Below are positions 61,259 to 64,000 of a stretch of 64,000 nt of DNA, piece after piece; position 1 is the stretch's first letter, and the number at the start of each line of letters is the position of its first letter. The translations under genes and the position numbers were made by a program. The notes below the pieces were generated by a model, which saw only the letters and a list, made by a program, of their open reading frames with translations, did not search any database and had not been told where the DNA came from. The DNA comes from Lumnitzera littorea. Taxonomy: Eukaryota; Streptophyta; Magnoliopsida; Myrtales; Combretaceae. The stretch is taken from positions 11,936,341 through 12,000,340 of the forward strand of contig JAMXBB010000003.1 in the NCBI GenBank assembly GCA_024138015.1. The letters run 5' to 3'.

Positions 61259-61651
61259 TGTTATTAGCCAAGTTTAAGAGGAGAATAACCCAAAAGACTT
61301 ACCTGATAGGTAAAAGAACTCCTTAGACTTATGTATTACACTTAGTTTATATTACTTTTCTATGTGGGATTGTAACATTACTACCCCTTTTCAAAGCCAA
61401 TGCCCACGTTGGCTATTCATAGCAGCTCACATTCTACTTCATCACCAGGGAGCCATTTCATAGGTAACCTTCTCCTCTTGAGTTGCTCCTTTTTTGAGTC
61501 ATCCCTTTTGTGTAGTTGGTTTCTCAAAAGAGTACAAAATGTTATAACCTAAGTCTAAGACGAGAGGTCAACCTAGAAGACTTGCTCGATAGGTTGGAGA
61601 GATTAATTGTTACATTTAGTCCATGTTACTTTCCCATGTGGGATTGTAACA
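61259..61651 (-). mobile_element. TRIM-like element, second copy, 393 bp
   Basis: Terminal direct repeats at 61259-61377 and 61540-61651 end GGGATTGTAACA; the interior is 162 bp. The sequence parallels the element at 56715-57116 throughout (AAGTTTAAGAGGAGA, ACACTTAGTTTATATTACTT, GAGTTGCTCCTTTTT). No clear target duplication is visible (CTAAG against TATAG). Confidence 0.72.
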
Positions 61652-62869
61652 TATAGGCACAATAGAAAATGTTTTTCTTAGAGAATTTATACTTCTCACG
61701 TAAAGCTTGTTATGAGAGTTCAAGTACGGAATTTCTTCAGGATACAATTAAGTCCTAATGTATGAATATCAACAATTCATATATCAAACTACGCTTTAAA
61801 TATAGATAAGAAGAGTTTATTTGCATAGTGATAAAAGAAGAAGAATTTGTAGAAAATGGAATGGAAATTAGTGCAAAAAGGAGAGAGAAAACATAGTTGC
61901 AATTAGTTATTTATAATGTACACTTTGAAGATAGTTTCATTAAGATTTATATTGATTCAATAATTATATTTCATCCAATAGCTTGAATATAAATCTATTA
62001 CAAATTGATTTAAATCTTATATCACAAAGTGATACAACTCTTATGATTGTAACTTATGAAAATTTGGTCAAAAGTTGCAACTTTTTTAAGTGGTATGATC
62101 TTTAACTTTGCTAAAGTGAAGATTATGGGCAAGATTTACAGCCATAATTTGTGGCCGTGAATATTTCATACTTTATTTTTTCTTCTCTATTGTAGATCGT
62201 GCTTAAGTTTACGGTCATGATCTTTGGCTGTAAACTTCTCGGAACCTTATTTACTTATTTTCAATCCCCTCGTTTAAAGATTACACCTAGGTTTTCGCTT
62301 GTAAGCCTTGACTGTGATCCTCTCGAAAACATCCTAAATCTCCTTTCAGTACTTGTAATTAATGTATGTACTATCTTAGTCAATTATTAAGCATTCTAAA
62401 CACATAGTTCAAACTTCAAACATACAATTGGCATTCTATTTCTACATAATATAATCTAATGTAAAATAAGGTGCCAACAACATGATAAAGAAGATCCTCA
62501 TTATATAAAAAATAAAGAAAGAAAATCCAATACTTTATCTAGAGACATTATTAAAGGTTTAGTTTATTGCAATGATCGGACTCAAAGCCTTAAAATATGT
62601 GGGATTCTAATAAGTTAGAATCTATGATCTAATTTCCTACACTATCTTTTAAGCTCCAAATCCTATTCTTTTCTCTACAAGCAAAAACTAAGGAGATAAT
62701 ATTTGGTGTTCCTTTCCCCATCATGTACCCACTTTATTTAGGCTTTCTAATTTTAAAGATACTCCTCGTGCTATAAGGTTATGTGAAGTTGTGTATATTG
62801 GTTTATTTTGCTCATAGGACAGAAGTTAGTGTTTTGGATGTTGGGTAATTCATTCTTTAAATTTGATAG
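61652..62869. other. Intergenic DNA, unclassified
   Basis: No gene is recognised. Around 62110-62330 words such as ACGGTCATGATCTTTGGC resemble a motif of the 12-kb element's LTR (35600-35640). This may be a distant relic of that type, but I could not align it properly. Confidence 0.4.
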
Positions 62870-63785
62870 GTTTCTAAGGATATTTCATTTCTTGTTACTA
62901 AGAAGTCCAAAAGTACAACGATTTTATGTCTGTGCCTCCACTTGTAAGTCAAGGATAGAATTTTGCAAGTTATAGTTGTCATTAGCCTATGTAGATTTTA
63001 CAAGATTTTCAAAAGAAGGGTGTTAAAGTCAAAAGGGTTAGAATTGAATAGCCTATTCATTGGGCTCAAGTGTACTTGCGGATTTGTTTGTAGGAAGAGA
63101 GGATAATGGCTAAAGATAGATTTTCTTATGTAATGTATGATGGCATAAGGGTATAGCCTTCTTCATGAATAGTTGGTCCATCTACAGTCCATTCTAGTTT
63201 GTATTAGACTAGTTAAAGGCTGTCTATTCAACCTTGTATATTTAGGGCCTATGAATCCAAGGTCTACTAAACCATAACTCGACATACAAGTATGGTATGG
63301 TATAGCTTTTCCAAGTTAAAAGGCGCTCCTCCCCATTTTGTCCATGGCATCAATAATATCATTGAAAGCTCCTAGTAGACATTAAGGGTTTTTACCTATA
63401 TTTATTGAGTAATTTCTATCTTTGCCAAAGGATTTCTCTACAAAAGGGTTTATTGCTTGCATATATTACTATAAAGAACCAAGAGTGACTAGAATTTTGA
63501 ACCTATATAAAAACATGGATCTCTTACAAATATTGATAGGCATGTGCAATAGTTAGGGATCCTTTGTGCCATAGAAGAAGTAGTCCTCTTCTCTTGCCTT
63601 TTGCTTTCAAGAACATTGAGCGATCAAAAGGTTAGTCTACCACCACATCATACATAGCTATTGCATTCAATTTTGTTTATAAGAGCAAAAGGATATGAGG
63701 TTGTATGTCCAGGACTCGTTCTTTGATTGCGTTTATCTTTCTTGTTGAATTTGCACCCCTTATATTATAAGCAATAATTTTGATG
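62870..63785 (-). pseudogene. LINE (L1-type) relic, AP endonuclease domain
   Basis: On the - strand, KIIAYNIRGANSTRKINAIK with ILLLL further on (63690-63785) matches the start of the plant L1 endonuclease, KIIxWNxRGLxxPxKxxAxK ... ILLLQETK. Next come KRRGLLLLWHKG (about 63580) and GAFNDIIDAMDKMGRSAF (about 63320-63380), where the family has GDFN, so the catalytic Asp is lost. VDLGFIGPKYTRLNRQ (about 63230-63275) with SLIQTRMDCRW (about 63200) matches DLGFxGPKFTWxN ... LIQERLDRAxAN. Pieces lie in different frames with stops. The reverse transcriptase would lie leftwards and is not seen, so the relic is truncated or decayed. Confidence 0.85.
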
Positions 63786-64000
63786 GGATGGGTTGATATT
63801 GGAATTATCTCAAAATTCATGAGAGTTGTAGTGATCTTATACTAATGAAATTGTTAGGCTAGTTATAGGACTCTTTAGGCTTTAAGATGAATCCTGGTAA
63901 GGCGCATTTCAAAGATCATCAGAGTTGCAACTTCGTCCTTGCTACACATGATTGTGTAGATGGTTGTTCTTTGTTGCATCCAAAAGGTCATTGGAATGAG
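63786..64000. other. Window end, probably LINE sequence upstream of the endonuclease
   Basis: No motif is recognised. In an L1 element the region before the endonuclease on the - strand would be the end of ORF1 or the inter-ORF spacer. Confidence 0.4.

Overview
This is nuclear DNA of a flowering plant, probably a eudicot. It is strongly AT-rich, its genes have GT-AG introns (one apparently GC-AG), and the two recognisable host genes are of plant type. Most of the rest is decayed plant retrotransposons and small DNA transposons. There is no sign of bacterial, organellar or viral content. I see no CRISPR array, rRNA gene or convincing tRNA gene.

Region 1-4.3 kb holds the 3' half of a PI31-like proteasome regulator gene (plant PTRE1 type, + strand). 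Six exons were placed by hand, and the 5' part lies before the window. Region 4.3-17 kb is intergenic. It contains a LINE relic, a Copia reverse transcriptase relic, tandem repeats, an old GC-depleted long terminal repeat (LTR) and a TIR-type DNA transposon. A complete two-exon pectin methylesterase gene (551 residues, signal peptide plus pro-domain plus catalytic domain) lies at 17.25-20.87 kb, with a TATA-like element and a CT-repeat leader.

Region 21.9-57 kb is almost entirely transposons. Its core (24.5-47.8 kb) is a set of nested insertions. An old + strand Copia relic is cut at three places: by a 2.8-kb solo LTR (26467-29297, perfect 5-bp target duplication), by a 12-kb LTR element with no recognisable coding (29511-41714), and by a - strand Copia (41914-47577, perfect 5-bp duplication). 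The 12-kb element has another Copia (30104-35021) inside its left LTR, and the intact right LTR preserves the empty target site. The 41.9-kb Copia carries a 682-bp TIR element inside its reverse transcriptase. The coding pieces of the old Copia read on in order across all three insertions, which gives a relative chronology from sequence alone.

Region 48-64 kb holds a hAT-like MITE, a third Copia (52749-56694) with perfect target duplication and an internal deletion, two TRIM-like elements of one family (56715-57116 and 61259-61651), AT-rich DNA with microsatellites, and a LINE endonuclease relic at the right edge.

Only the two host genes look functional, and they have no evident link to each other. 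I found no clearly new biological system. The best material is the nested-insertion record, the paired filled and empty sites, and some gene-structure oddities: a GC-AG intron beside a 35-nt exon in the PI31 gene, and the missing first cysteine pair in the pectinesterase pro-domain. All alignments were done by eye, so boundaries of decayed elements are approximate.
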